This document shows positions 11,904-23,986 of a stretch of 64,000 nucleotides of DNA, piece after piece. How positions within the stretch are numbered: position 1 is the stretch's first letter; each line of letters starts with the position of its first letter. The stretch covers positions 18,533,002 to 18,597,001 of the forward strand of contig NC_045148.1 of assembly GCF_008831285.2 (NCBI RefSeq), written 5' to 3'. This DNA comes from Nymphaea colorata. Taxonomy: Eukaryota > Streptophyta > Magnoliopsida > Nymphaeales > Nymphaeaceae. Under the pieces are notes generated by a model, which did no database searches, was not told the DNA's origin, and was given only the letters and a program-made list of their open reading frames with translations. Position numbers and translations under genes: made by a program.

Positions 11904-14900
11904 AGCCGCAGACGGAGGACGGCGCCATAGCTGAATAGCAAAATGGACATCCCCCTGCACCAGACGAGCCACAGCATCTGGCAATGAGAAGGTGCCCCTG
12001 AAGACCCTATTGTTGCGCTCCTCCCAAATGTGCCACCAAGAAGAAATGAGCCACAACCTCTAGACTCGCCCCCAGGAAGCAGACAGGTGGGGAGAAGGAG
12101 AAAAGAGGAAAAGAAGGCAAATGGAGGGTGAGTCTGGAAGGCTACTAACATGGGAAGGCCATGCAGAGGCAAAAACACTAACAAAGAAAGGGCAAGTAGT
12201 AAAAAGGTGAACCCAAGACTCAACCGTGTTGAGACAGAGGGGACACAGGTTAGCAAAATTGATGCCAAGGCGATGTAAGTGGTCAAAAGTGTTGATGTGA
12301 CCAGCAAGAAGAAGCCAGACAAAAGTAATGGCACGAGGAGATGAGCCTGGGGACCAAAGGGACAGGGGGCGAGAGCAACGCAACAGAAGAACCAAAAGAG
12401 GCCAGGTAGCAAGAAGAAAAAGTGAATCCCTGGAAAGGTGAAAGAGGCCAAGATGGGGGTGCAATAGAAGGGAGGTCAGCAAGCCGAAGGAAAAGGCGAA
12501 GGGAAAAAACCTGGTCGCACCAAAAGTGGGAGGGAGAGGTGTGAGAAATGAAACCATTCCAAACACTAGGGGAGAGAGGTCAAATTTGGAACAAATGAAT
12601 AGGGTGATTGGAGAATGCTCAATTGCGAGATGCCACCATCAAGAACGCAGGAAGGACTCACATGCCGGACTAAGGTTGGTAACCCCAACACCCCCAAGAA
12701 GACGCGGAAGGGCAACCATATTCCAACGTGCAAGCCAATCTGAAGGTCGATCACCATCCCAGATAAATCTACGAATAATCCTATCAAACCTTCTCAGAAC
12801 AGCCACAGGAGGTCAAAAGACTGCCAGTGCATGGAGGGGGACCGACGAAAGACAATATTTAGTAAGAGTAATACGACCAGGAAGATAAAATAGCTTTTTC
12901 TATCAACACTGAAGGTGATTGACAAGCTTCTGCTCTACTAAATTCCAAAAGGAGGGAGCAGGAGGCGCCAGCATAGTCTGAAGACCTAAGTAGTCCATGT
13001 GTAAGCCATCAACCTTACACCCAAAGCAAGTTTTCGCAAGAAGCACCGTGGCTGCATCCACGTTAATGAGAAAAAGGTGGTCTTCAGAGGAATTAATAGA
13101 AAGACCCGAGATGAGCTCAAAAACCTGAAGGATGAGCCAAGTTCTCACAATCTATTGGCAGAAAGCAGTGCCAAACAGGAGAAAGTTGTCAGCATATTGA
13201 ATGATGGAGAAGGCCTGTAAGTGGGGGAGTGAATGTGGCGTGAGGAAGCCAACGACCGCAGCATGATGAAATAACGTAGAAAAGCACTCAGCAACTAAGT
13301 TGAAAAGAAAAGGCGACAACGGGCAACCCTGACAGAGGCTGCGACCGAGACAGAAGAAATCGCCACACATCCCATTGAAGGAGACTGCAAGCTGGGCCCA
13401 GTGACAAGCGAAAGGATCCACTACAAAGATGATGGACCAAAAGCAAGGAGGGTGAGCAGGTCTGAAAGGAACTCCCAACTAACTGAATCAAAGACCTTAG
13501 AGATGTCCAACTTAAGCATGAAGGAAGGAAGACGTAGACAGTATAGAGAGTGAACAACTTCATTGGCCAGGACAATCGCGTCCTACAAACGTCGACCCAT
13601 GATAAATGCAACATGGAAGGGGTTAATGATATGACATAACAGGCACAAGCTACAAAGAAAGCAATTTAGCAATAATCTTGTAAGGTGTGCCTAAGACGGA
13701 GATCGGGCGAAAGTGGTTGATGTCCATAGGGTTAGGATGCTTAGGCACCAAGACGTAGGTGATGAGATTAAATTCCTTATGAAAAATGGAGTTGGAGGCA
13801 AATTCATCACAAAATGTAAACACATCAGCGCTACAAGCCTCCCAAAAGGTGCGAAAAAATTCAATAGGGAAACCTTCAATGCCAGGCACCTTACCAGAGC
13901 TGAGGGCCCAGACAACATTCTTGATTTCTTGGTGTGGGAAGGGCCACTCAAGAGAGATCGCACAGGAGACGGAGAGGGAGGAGAGGTGAAATTATGGAAG
14001 CAGCGCACGAATGCAAAGATGCTTAGAATAGAAATCACGAAAAAGGGCGGTCAAAGCTGGGAGAATGTCATCACTAAGAAAAACCCTATGGCCAATAACC
14101 ATGGACTGGAGCAACGTTTGACGGCACCTTCAAGGTGTGGCCAAGTGGAAGAATCTAGAATTCTGGTCTCCATACGAAAGCCAACCGAGCCTAGAACGCT
14201 GCTGCCAGTGGATGGACTCCCTAATCCACCACTCCTGAGCCAGACACTTGAGACGAAGGAGCCGGGAAGACTGATTCGTAGAAATATTATAAAAAAACTG
14301 GAGGGACAAAATCTCCTCATCCCAACCGGTCACCTCAGAAAACTTGCCACTGCAGAAAATGTGCTTCTAGGCAAAAACCTCCCTCAGATGGAGTGCAACT
14401 TCCGCGAGAGCCTGAAAGCAGCCCACCTACCATTGATAGTGCGAGCCCACCATTTAGGGATGGCAGCGACAAAGGACTCATTTCGGAGCCACCAAAGCTC
14501 AAAACGAAACCTGGCACGCCTAGTACCAGCCCTACCCTGAATAAGAGAAAGGAGTAGCAGAGCTTGATCAAACAAGTGTCTCGCCCCAGGAACCAAAGAG
14601 GATGAAAGAAAAGGAGAGAACAACTAAGGCAAGAGGAAGACCCGGTCCAACCTACGGAGAATCAGAGGATTCCTATTGTTGGACCAAGTAAACTTGCCAT
14701 TACTCAGAGACACGTCAAAAAGACTGAACTCATGAACGAAGGAGTGAAAAGCCGACATTGATGGACCAGAAGGGACAGGAGATCAAGAGTCGTCAGGGCT
14801 ATGCAAACAATTGAAGTCTCCTGCCAAAAGCTAAGGCGAGGAAACAAGCTAACGAGCATGATGTAGCTCATCCCATAGTTGGTCACGCAAGGGCCATAGA

Positions 14901-15195
14901 CCGTAGTAACTAAGACCGGGCCAATGAGCCAAAGACCATTGAGAATGACCGAGATAGAGTAATAACCGACATGCACCACATCCCTCATAAGAGGAGGAGA
15001 CCAGGCCAGCAGGATGCCCCTAGGGGCACCATTAGTCGGAAGAAACCCAAAGAACGGTTGACGCAACAAAGTACAAACACAGGCATGAGAAATCACAGAC
15101 AATTTGGTGTCAACCACGATAAGCAAGGAAGGTCCATGCTGACGCACCAAAGAAGAGAGATACCTACGCCGATAATGGGCTCCCAAGCCCCGCAC
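11904..15195 (-). pseudogene. LINE ORF2 remnant: endonuclease, reverse transcriptase, zf-RVT
   Basis: This is the remnant of a LINE ORF2, which normally nicks target DNA and reverse-transcribes the element RNA. The endonuclease start is at 15195 with an RGLGA-type opening and a VDTKL motif (minus 14704-15195). Reverse-transcriptase blocks follow: a GFPIEFFRTFWE segment and a FRPISVLGTPYKIIAKLL segment at 13650-13889, an LDISKVFDSV segment near 13500, and a CQGCPLSPFLFNL segment near 13300-13330. The catalytic motif at 13185-13196 reads YADN instead of YADD, so one catalytic Asp is lost. A zinc-binding segment with LCPLC lies at about 12150-12340, and the C-terminus ends near 11904. At least six frame changes separate these blocks. 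The identification rests on motif order and is firm. Confidence 0.85.
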
Positions 15196-15212
15196 GTTCT
15201 AACACACAACCC

Positions 15213-16911
15213 TCATGAAGAAACCATGTGAAGGGGCGTACATCTAGCCACTCTAGCAGTACCGAAAGGGAGGATGGAGGCCGCGGAAGCCCCAATCCTA
15301 CGCCGGTGCAATAGCGACAACAAATGAAGAATGAAGGAAATCAAGCTACTCCTGAGGATGGAGGCAAGCGCATCCGGAACGGAGATGCCTAGCTCAGCAT
15401 CTAACAAGGGAGAAACTGGTGGCAACCTATCGGGCCAGAGTGGGCAAACAGAAGGTCCGGTGGTGGGACCAAGCAACCAAGCAGAAGACGAAGGGGTAGC
15501 AATGGACGCAGAATCAATACGCAGGTTGCGGGAAATAGCATCAACACAAGAGAGGTGGGGGATGGCAGGGCTAATTGGGGGAAGGGGCAGGCAGGTGGGG
15601 TTGTGAGAACACTGCAACAGAGTGCGGGGAGTAGTACACGCAGGGAAGGCAAGCTGGTGACAATGCAACAGTCAATGGAAACAGAAGAAAACCGGGCATG
15701 TGGGCAAAGGAGGTGGTCCTAGATGGTGGGGGTGGCAAAGGGGGGCCGGTAACAAGGGTAAGGAGCAAGAAACATGCAACAAATGGAGATGGATTGACTA
15801 TGGGAGACGAATCGACAGAGGTCAAAGCAACAGAGGTCATAGTCGAGAAAGAGCAAGCAACAACAATTACCTCAAGGGGGTGACCGTGACGGTGCAAAGG
15901 ACCGGATGACTGTGACGGCACAAAGGACCGGATGATGCCGCGATCAGATAGAGCAATAAGCAGCACCTCGGGGGAGCGCGGCGGAGAGCAGGCAGGGCAC
16001 GATCGAGTAGGCAAGGCCACCTCCAGCGGTGAGGGAAGCAAAGGCAGGAGCTGAGGTGCCAAGTGCTCGACAAGCAAAGAAAACTGGTGCAGGAGACCAC
16101 CTGGGCTGAAGATCCACGGGACCGCTATCGAGAAAGGCAGACCCTGTGTGCCAAAACAAGTAGGCCCAGGCCAAGGAAGTCTGATAGAGTCAAAGGAGAT
16201 AGAGCTTGCATCCGAAGCAGGCGACTGAGAAGCAGCTGGTAGAGGAACCTGGACCCACAAGGCGGAAGCGACGGCTGCAAAGCCATGCAGTCGACCGAAA
16301 AGTCACCGGTCATTCTGACTAGCAGAAAAACGACATCAAGAACACGTGGCAGCCCAGCGGCCATTCAAGGTATTACACCTCTGACACCACCAATGGCCCC
16401 ATCAGACGAGGATAGAAGCGACAGACCGAAGAAGGCGACGTAGCCTGGAAGCACGATGGGAAGAGGTGACACACCAATGTGAGGGAGCCGGCCTACCAAT
16501 GAAGACCACCTTGGGAAGTCTCGGCTGCAAGGGATAGTCACCCATTTGAAAAAGGAGAAACAAATAGCGCGCAGGTGGTAGGAATGCCTGGAGGACGCTG
16601 CGAGTGTCCTACAACAGAAGCGAGCCGACGAAAACACAATTAGACTGCCAACTGAATGACAATGCCATAGCCTGACGGACCCCCTTAGGCAAGCAAAGAA
16701 AATTGACTACAGCACGAAAAAACAAACGATTAAGGGGAAGGGTGTTACCCGGCCTGATCCCACAAAGACTCGGACCACCAACCCTAGCTCCATGTGGTGA
16801 TCGCAAAGGCAAAGCAGGAGGGAGGGTGGCCATAAGACCAACCCCGGGCAAGAACAAAAAGGCCGGTAAGAAAAACAATGAAGCCAAGCAGCTGCATTTG
16901 GACCCTCTCAA
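15213..16911 (-). pseudogene. LINE ORF1-like region
   Basis: Upstream of ORF2 on the same strand is a broken frame of about 1.7 kb that starts near an MRGSK segment at 16911. It includes a stretch with FLCLPKGVRQAMALSFSW (about 16640-16700) followed by an LFQMGDYPL segment in another frame. This layout resembles the nucleic-acid-binding ORF1 (DUF4283-like) of plant L1 elements, which coats the element RNA. The rest is Pro/Ser/Leu-rich and frameshifted. I did not find an intact CCHC knuckle. The assignment is by position and partial resemblance only. Its first 190 bases belong to the tandem unit described at 16720-19872. Confidence 0.55.
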
Positions 16912-19872
16912 AGCCTAAGCTCAGCACAGCCCCGCAGGCCGATGAGACACCACTTAGCGCGACGTGAGAGCAAGGCACCAAAAGAGGACTGGACAGCTAT
17001 GAATACGATCCAAAAGAAGAAGTGGATAGCACAAGCTGTAACGAGCATTTCATCAAACTATTGCCGAGCATGGAGAGGGCACAACAGAGCAAAAAGAAGG
17101 AAACATAGTGCTGCAAGCAGAAGCGGTTGAGGAACGAGAGGGAGGAGGAGCAAACCGCCCAAGGAAGGAGCTGGTAGTGAAGCAAGCAGAGTGGATTTGG
17201 GAGAAGAAGCAACTAGAGGAAGAGGCGATTAAAGAGGCCAGCAGCCACGGGCAACGCAGAAGGGCAGGAGAGGAGGGAGTGCAGATAAGAGAGGGGGAGG
17301 GACCAATGTTCGTCGTGGGAGGTTGGGGATGGGGTGTCTCATTTCGGTGCTTCTCAACACTATCCGGACGAGCACCATAGGAGGGGAGCCTGGTAGAGGG
17401 GGAGTCACGGGCGAGAGAGCAGAACAAGGACCTAAGAGAGAACCACCCAGAGCGAGCGACAGAGAGAGAGAGAGAGCAATAATAAGAAAATGAGAAGGGG
17501 CGGGGAGAGAGAGAGAGAGAGAGAGAGAGATGAACACTCTATGCATCAGATTTTGGATTAACAAAAATATAGAAGGAAAAAGGAACAAAAAAACAAGTCA
17601 GACTTTTAGGCTATATGCAAGTTAAATTACTTGTCATTTCTTGTGAAGGTTGTCTTAAAATGTCATCAAAAAATTATTTACAACTTACAAATGTAGTTGT
17701 GAAGATTAAAACATCTCAAAATCATCCACCATCAAGTTATAAATTGTATATAAGCATCTCTAAGAAAATAGCACCGGTCAGTCCTTCGTAAAGTTGCTGA
17801 TCTCTTTGACAATCATTTGTTTATTAATTGACGCCATTGCCATCACAACTCAGCTGAAGAAAATATGTTTTCCCAGAAAGAAGATTCATTTATCTTTGTA
17901 CACCACCCATCTTAATTTTCTCAATATGTTCTGTTTCTTTTAAAAACAAACAATTAAGGGGAAGGGGGTTACCCGGCCTGATCCCACAAAGACTGGGACC
18001 ACCAACCCAAGCTCCATGTGGTGATCGCAAAGGCAAAGGAGGAGGGAGGGTGGCCATCAGACCAACCCCGGGCAAGAACAAAAAGGCCGGCAAGAAAAAC
18101 AATGAAGCCAAGTAGTTGCGTTTGGACCCTCTCAAAGCCTAAGCTCAGCACGGCCCCGCAGGCCGATGAGACGCCACTTAGCGCAACGTGATATCAAGGT
18201 ACCGAAAGAGGACTGGACAACTATGAAAACGATCCAAAAGAATTAGTGGATAGCAGAAGCTGTAACGAGCATTTCATCAAACTGTTGCCGAGCATGGAGA
18301 GGGCACAACAGAGCAAAAAGTAGGAAACATAGTGCTGCAAGCAGAAGCGGTTGAGGAACGAGAGGGAGGAGGAGCAATCCGCCCAAGGAAGGAGTGGATT
18401 CGGGAGAAGAAGCGGCTGGAGGAAGAGGCGATTAACCTGGCCAGCAGCCACGGGCAACGCTGAAGGGCAGGAGAGGACGGAGTGCAGATGAGAGAGGGAG
18501 AGGGACCAATGTTCGTCGTGAGAGGTCGGGGACGGGGTGCCTCATCTCGGTGCTTCTCAATACTATCCGGACGAGCACCATAGGAGGGGAGCCTGGTGGA
18601 TGTCTCCACGAGTGAGAGGGGGAGTCGCAGGCAAGAGAGCAGAACAAGGCCCTAGGAGAGAACCACCCAGAGCGAGCGAGAGAGAGAGAGAGAGAGATCA
18701 ATAAGAAGAAAATGAGAAGGGGGGGGGAGAGAGAGAGAGAGAGATGAACACTGTATGCATCAGATTTTAGATTAACAAAAATATAGAAGGAAAAACGAAC
18801 AAAAAAACAAGTCAGACTTTTAGCCTATATGCGAGTTAAATTACATGTCATTTCTTGTGAAGGTTGTGTTAAAATGTCATCAGAAAATTATTTACAACTT
18901 ACAAATGTAGTTGTGAAGATTAAAACATCTCAAAATCATCCACCATCAAGTTATAAATTGTATATAAGCATCTCTAAGAAAATAGCACCGGTCAGTTCTT
19001 CGTAAAGTTGCTGATCCCTTTGACAATCGTTTGTTTATTAATTGACGCCATTGCCATCACAACTCAGCTGAAGAAAGTATGTGTTCCCAGAAAGAAGATT
19101 CATTTATCTTTGTACACCATCCATCTTAAATTTCTCAATATGTTCTGTTTCTTTTAAAAACAAATGATTAAGGGGAAGGGGGTTACCCGGCCTGATCCCA
19201 CAAAGACTGGGACCACCAACCCAAGCTCCTTGTGGTGATCGCAAAGGCAAAGGAGGAGGGAGGGTGGCCATAAGACCAAACCCGGGCAAGAACAAAAAGG
19301 CCGGCAAGAAAAACAATGAAACCAAGCAGCTGCATTTGGACCCTCTCAAAGCCTAAGCTCAGCACGGCCCCGCAGGCCGATGAGATGCCACTTTGCGCGA
19401 CGTGAGAGCAAGGCTCCGAAAGAGGACTGGACAACTATGAAAACGATCCAAAAGAAGAAGTGGATAGCACAAGCTGTAACAGGCATTTCATCAAACTGTT
19501 GCCGAGCATGGAGAGGGCACAACCGAGCAAAAAGTAGGAAACACAGTGCTGCAAGCAGAAGCTTTTGAGGAACGAGAGGGAAGAGGAGCAAGCTGCCCAA
19601 GGAAGGAGCTGGTAGTGAAGAAGGCAGAGTGGATTCAGGAGAAGAAGCGGCTGGAGGAGGAGGCGATTAACCTGGCCAGCAGCCACGGGCAACGCTGAAG
19701 GGCAGGAGAGGAGGGAGTGCAGATGAGAGAGGGAGAGGGACCAATGTTCGTCGTGAGAGGTCTGGGACGGGGTGCCTCATCTCGGTGCTTCTCAACACTA
19801 TCCGGACGAGCACCATAGGAGCGGAGCCTGGTGGATGTCTCCACGAGTGAGAGGGGGAGTCGCAGGCAAGAG
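16720..19872 (-). repeat. Tandem array of LINE 5' end plus flank, about 2.6 units
   Basis: Units begin with AACAAAC/TGATTAAGGGG at about 16722, 17945 and 19160, so the period is about 1.22 kb. Each full unit contains the ORF1 start (MRGSK frame), a GA-rich 5' leader, and a roughly 360-base AT-rich spacer (17585-17942, 18790-19157). The spacer contains TATAAATTGTATATAAGC-like sequence. The third unit stops at 19872, before its GA tract. Only the unit at 16720 continues into a full LINE body. Junctions fall in A-rich AAAAACAAA words. Confidence 0.8.
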
Positions 19873-20192
19873 GGTGGAGAATTAAGCCTTTCTAGCATAT
19901 TTGTTGAGCATACAGTTTTAAAAATCATGAACAAGGACTTGTGGCCTTTCATTTTCTAAAAATCCAGTGAAAGTGGCCAACTATGTAGCCCTTATGGCCT
20001 TTCATTTTCTAGTCTAGCAACGTGGGGCCACCTCTATTTCATAAAATAAAGACTTCATATGCTACTTGATGCTTATTAATTTTCTATGCTTTAGAGCAAA
20101 AAGTTGATGTTCTAGCCCATTTGGTGTGATGGTGTTACTTTGAGAAGGAAAAACCATTAGACTGAAAATTTTTATGAGCATTTGGGGAGTGC

Positions 20193-20320
20193 GGGAACGG
20201 AAGAGAGAGACACGATTTAAGAATCAACGTTTGAGGACGGAGGAAGAGAGAGACACGATTTAAGATTCAATGTTTGGGAACGGAGGGAAGAGAGAGATAT
20301 AGATGAACATTTTGGGTGAG
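20193..20320. repeat. Short tandem repeat, about 42-bp units, three copies
   Basis: Three successive units near 20193, 20234 and 20276 share GGGAACGGA, a GAGAGAGA run and ACGATTTAAGATTCAA. The third unit is degenerate. Confidence 0.7.
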
Positions 20321-20479
20321 AGAGAGAGAAAGTATGTGTCTGTTCTGAAAAGAAACTTAATTAAACCACCAGGGTCTTAGTGAGAGAAAGATACCGATTT
20401 AGTCCTGTATTGAAGCAACAGGGGAGATGGTGAGAGAATCTAATTACAAAACAACAAGAGCTGCAAACTTATATCACAG

Positions 20480-20790
20480 TTGACTGGTTGGACAAGATCT
20501 AGACTAGGATTAAACCTGGACCAGATTTGGACCATTAATCTTATGTTGGATATTCAAAATCCAAATTCTAGATTTGGATGTGGAGTGTGTCTATAAGTTC
20601 TTTCATTCATATATACATATATACATATATATTTGGATTTCAAATTTAAAAGTTAGATTTGAATATGATATATAAGTTCATTCATTCATATTCAAATCTG
20701 TTTTTATTTTCGAATATATGAATATCGGAAAAATCAAATATGATAATGTGTGATTCAAATCCAATCCATTGGTATTGACATCCCAGTTAT
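20480..20790. repeat. AT-rich element with GATTTGGAT/ATTCAAATCC words
   Basis: The stretch ends in GGTATTGACATCCCA, whose complement TGGGATGTCAATACC matches the GGGATGTCAAT start seen in block R3 (near 9688 and 41129). This suggests related small transposon ends. A matching left end was not found. Confidence 0.35.
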
Positions 20791-20815
20791 CTTTTGAAGT
20801 GGCTTTCCTTAGCCC

Positions 20816-22499
20816 TCAAGCAACCCTTCGAGATGTGGCATTAATTAGAGGCTTGATTTTGGCTGAATATCTGAAAATATAGGCCCCAAATTGTAAATAA
20901 TAATTACCACCAGATTGGCGCCCTTTAAAACACACGGAATTTTTTGTCCTTATAAAATTCATGTCTGGAGTTGAAAACTTGACTTGAAAAGCTTGATTTG
21001 ATGGCGCACCTTCTACCATCAGCCAGGCACCCCATGCATTGTTCCTCCATGTCGATTGCTTCCTCCCAAAGTTTTCTCTTTCTCTCATTGTGAATTGCTT
21101 CTTTCTGAAAGCTTCTCATTTAATTTGTCCAAAAGTTGAAGGGGGTGTGATGCCTTCACGAAGCAGCATGGCTAAGCTGAACGTGGTGGTCGGTCTTCCT
21201 CTTCTCAACACGTCTGTTTTCCCAGCCCACTCCCTTTCCCAAGTCTTCTACATGATCTTAACTGCAGTGGGAGATCTCGTCTCCCTCTTCCTTTACTACG
21301 CAGGTGGGTGCTTTCAGTTTCTTGTCGGTGGACTTTGTTCATGGTTATGTTCATATCAACTATGGAGTGCTTTTTTTCTCTGATGTGCAACCCGAGAAAG
21401 ACTAAGAAAACTAAGACGTCCAGTGGAACTCTTTCATTGCTCGCTGTTGGGGCTTCAGTACATTAATTGGTCAGTTTAATTTTACTGTACATATCGACTT
21501 TTTAAACGAAGCAGACCGGTCCGGTGCATATTAGTTACCAATTGGGGCCTTCATTTTCTATTTTCTGGTCACGTAATTGTGGCCTTCTGTTCCTCACACG
21601 TTTTAAACCATAGCCAAAGCATCATGACAAATATTTGATTGACCAGATTAGATATATATAACGTGAATCCAAATGCAATTTTCTCCTTTATAAAATGCAA
21701 GAGCTCTTTCTAAAGGCTAACTATTTTCTGAATGCCAAACACCAATGAGCAAAAGGCATCATGTTGGTGGACATTGAAACTGGGTGCATCTGAAGGTAAG
21801 AAACAAGTCCTCAGTGGCTTACAAGATATGAAAAGTTTGCATCCTATGAATATTGGAAATTAATGATGGTTTGGAAAATATCCCAACCCTTTACCGCAGA
21901 CTGTAGTTGGTATTTCATGCATGAGGGAGAAATTGGAATATGACAATTTGCAGAGATTAACTAGTATACATGCTATCGCAGATCAATTAGCATACGGAAA
22001 TGCGGTTCGTTCAAGAAACTGGGATGTCACAGAAAATTCTTGAGCTTTTCCCAAAAGCTGAAGCTGTTATTTCATGGATGGGGATGAAATCGGAAGATAA
22101 TGGTATGAGGGAAGTTAGTAAACGCAGGTTCAGTGCAAAGACACTGCGAAATAGCATACATACCGTTCATTTCTGTGAACATAATCCATTCACGTGTTTG
22201 AAAATTATCAACACATCATGAGGAGACCTACCTGACTTGGTGATGCTAAAGAGAATGCGTGGAAAAGGAGCGATAAGATGACATCATTCTCAAGATAATG
22301 CATCAAATGCAGTAAAAGGACTGATGATCATGCTGAAGCCAGTAGTGTTTATCAAGCATATCATGAGGTTGATCATGATGGTAAGTGTTAGTTGATTAAA
22401 TATGAAGCGCAAAATGATCAAAACACATGATTCAAAAATATCATCAATAGACAAGTCGAAAAAAAATATGTAACGGAAAAGAATTGGTTCTCAGCCAAA
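20816..22499. other. Mostly unassigned; one exon-like frame at 21150-21305
   Basis: A plus-strand frame from about 21150 (MPSRSSMAKLNVVVGLP, then a hydrophobic FYMILTAVGDLVSLFLYY segment) ends at CGCAG|GTGGGTG near 21303, which looks like a splice donor. It could be a first exon of a small membrane protein, but I do not recognise the family and see no second exon. The rest of the stretch (21400-22500) is AT-rich with nothing I can name. Confidence 0.2.
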
Positions 22500-22960
22500 T
22501 TATCCATCATAAAACATAAACCTTGTATTCCATGAGCAAGCATTTGTCTCATAATCAAATTTTACAAATTCTTCAGCTCAACCACGATTGCAAAAATTCA
22601 TCTAAGTGTGAAGAATCCGTGGTTGATTATCTCGACCATTTGAAGTTCCTAACTGATTCACTTTGTTTAGTTGTTGAAGTTATAAAGGAGGAGGATTTAG
22701 TTATATACGCATGCACTTAGTGGCTTAGGGAATGAATATAAAGTTTTTGTCATAACTATGACAACTTCGAAATCTCTTCCCTCATTCTGTGAAATGCATG
22801 ATATTATAATAAATCAAGAGAAGTGATTAGAACTCTTCAATGGAAATCCACAATCAGCAAGTGGGTCATCAATAGTTGCCTTCTTTGCTCAAAATAGGTG
22901 TGGCCTTGGCAAAAGTAGAGGCTGTAGTAGAGGTGATAAATGACTCTAGAGTGTAGGAAA
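22500..22960 (+). mobile_element. Ty1/copia gag fragment
   Basis: Plus-strand translation from 22523 gives a gag (UBN2-type) middle segment: ESVVDYLDHLKFLTDSL, then an EYKVFVITM segment in a shifted frame, ending near GRGDK-like basic residues. This matches the order in copia gag, which packages element RNA. No zinc knuckle, pol or LTR is attached. It is separate from the better preserved copia beginning at 23987, which has its own gag. Confidence 0.65.
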
Positions 22961-23986
22961 ATGTATACGTCCAAGTTCCGTATGGATAGAAAGGTCAAGT
23001 AATTGGTCAATTATGTGGTAGGAGGAATAAAATGGCCAAGATTGCTAGAAGTTACTAGAGGCATTCATGGCAAATACTCTGAAGTTAAAGCAAGGCAATC
23101 AATGGCATCCAAATTCAAGTACTCTGCATTATATTGTGACTTTAGGTCTTTGTTTGATGGCAAATGTGAGTGTGTTGGTTTAGTTGGTTGCCTATATGCA
23201 AAGATAAGAAGTACAATATTTAGTTAACAAATCTATTTTTTTTAGGCTAAGGACGAGATGAAGAAGAAAATGCAGTTTGGAGAGGGGGAGGGGTAAAGAC
23301 AATATCAAATGCATAAACAAAAAAGTGGCTGGAATAAAGTTGTCCAATCTCATAAGTTTTGATTCTTTATTTGCTAGTTCCTATCAAATGCATAAACAAA
23401 AAAGTGGCTGGCATGCTAGATCAAGATAGGCTAGTAATTATGTGATGAGTGTGTTGAGAAATGATGATGTTGTTTTGAAGGGAAAAAAACAAGATAAAGA
23501 AATATGTTTTAATGGTCTTCTTACAAAATTTGGTCATTTGCCATTTCAAATCTTTAGGCATATTCAGATTTTTTCCCCTTCTAAAGAATACATGTAGACT
23601 ATCAGAACTTGTAACTGTTCGCATGGTGTGGCACAATGAGAAGTTACATAAATGTTTGTTCATCCACTAGAGTGTCTAGAGGCATTGGGTAGTGGCGAAC
23701 TGTTGTACAAAATATTTTTTATTAAGATAAGAATCATTGCCATCAAATAAATTTAATTGTAAAGAGAAAAAAATAGTTTTATTAATTGTTTATAAGGGAA
23801 TTTATTGTAATTAGGACAGATATCATGTGATTCTTCTCAACAAATTTCTTGTACACTATAAGAGTTTAGTAACCAAGGAAGTGCTATTTAGCCTCTTCAT
23901 CACATGTGTATGTGCTTTCTGTTTTGATCTACTATCCTTCACTCTGTTTTACTTGTGCTTTGTTTTCCATAGTTTTGATTTTACTA
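22961..23986. other. AT-rich stretch, possible decayed LTR at its end
   Basis: A perfect 30-base direct repeat (TATCAAATGCATAAACAAAA...) occurs at 23303-23332 and 23382-23411. From about 23810 to 23986 the sequence precedes a primer-binding-like site, so it is probably the remnant of the 5' LTR of the next element. No protein-coding gene is supported. Confidence 0.4.

Larger units (their letters stand above)
11690..17590 (-). mobile_element. L1-type LINE, decayed, minus strand
   Basis: Minus-strand translations give, in order from high to low coordinates: an ORF1-like region, an endonuclease start, reverse-transcriptase blocks, a zf-RVT domain, and the C-terminus usual for plant LINEs (a Trp-rich segment then ERNNR). 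The element is clearly more GC-rich than its AT-rich surroundings. The 5' end lies near the (GA)n tracts at 17461-17531. The 3' end is uncertain because no clear poly(A) (poly-T on this strand) or target duplication is visible near 11690. Many frameshifts and stops show it is dead. Confidence 0.85.

Noticed and set aside
13713-14540. Plus-strand open frame of 275 codons
   Set aside because: It lies antisense to the LINE reverse transcriptase, shows no family motif and is explained by the GC-rich composition.
17108-17380. Plus-strand Glu/Lys-rich open frame
   Set aside because: It is antisense to the LINE 5' leader and caused by GA-rich sequence.
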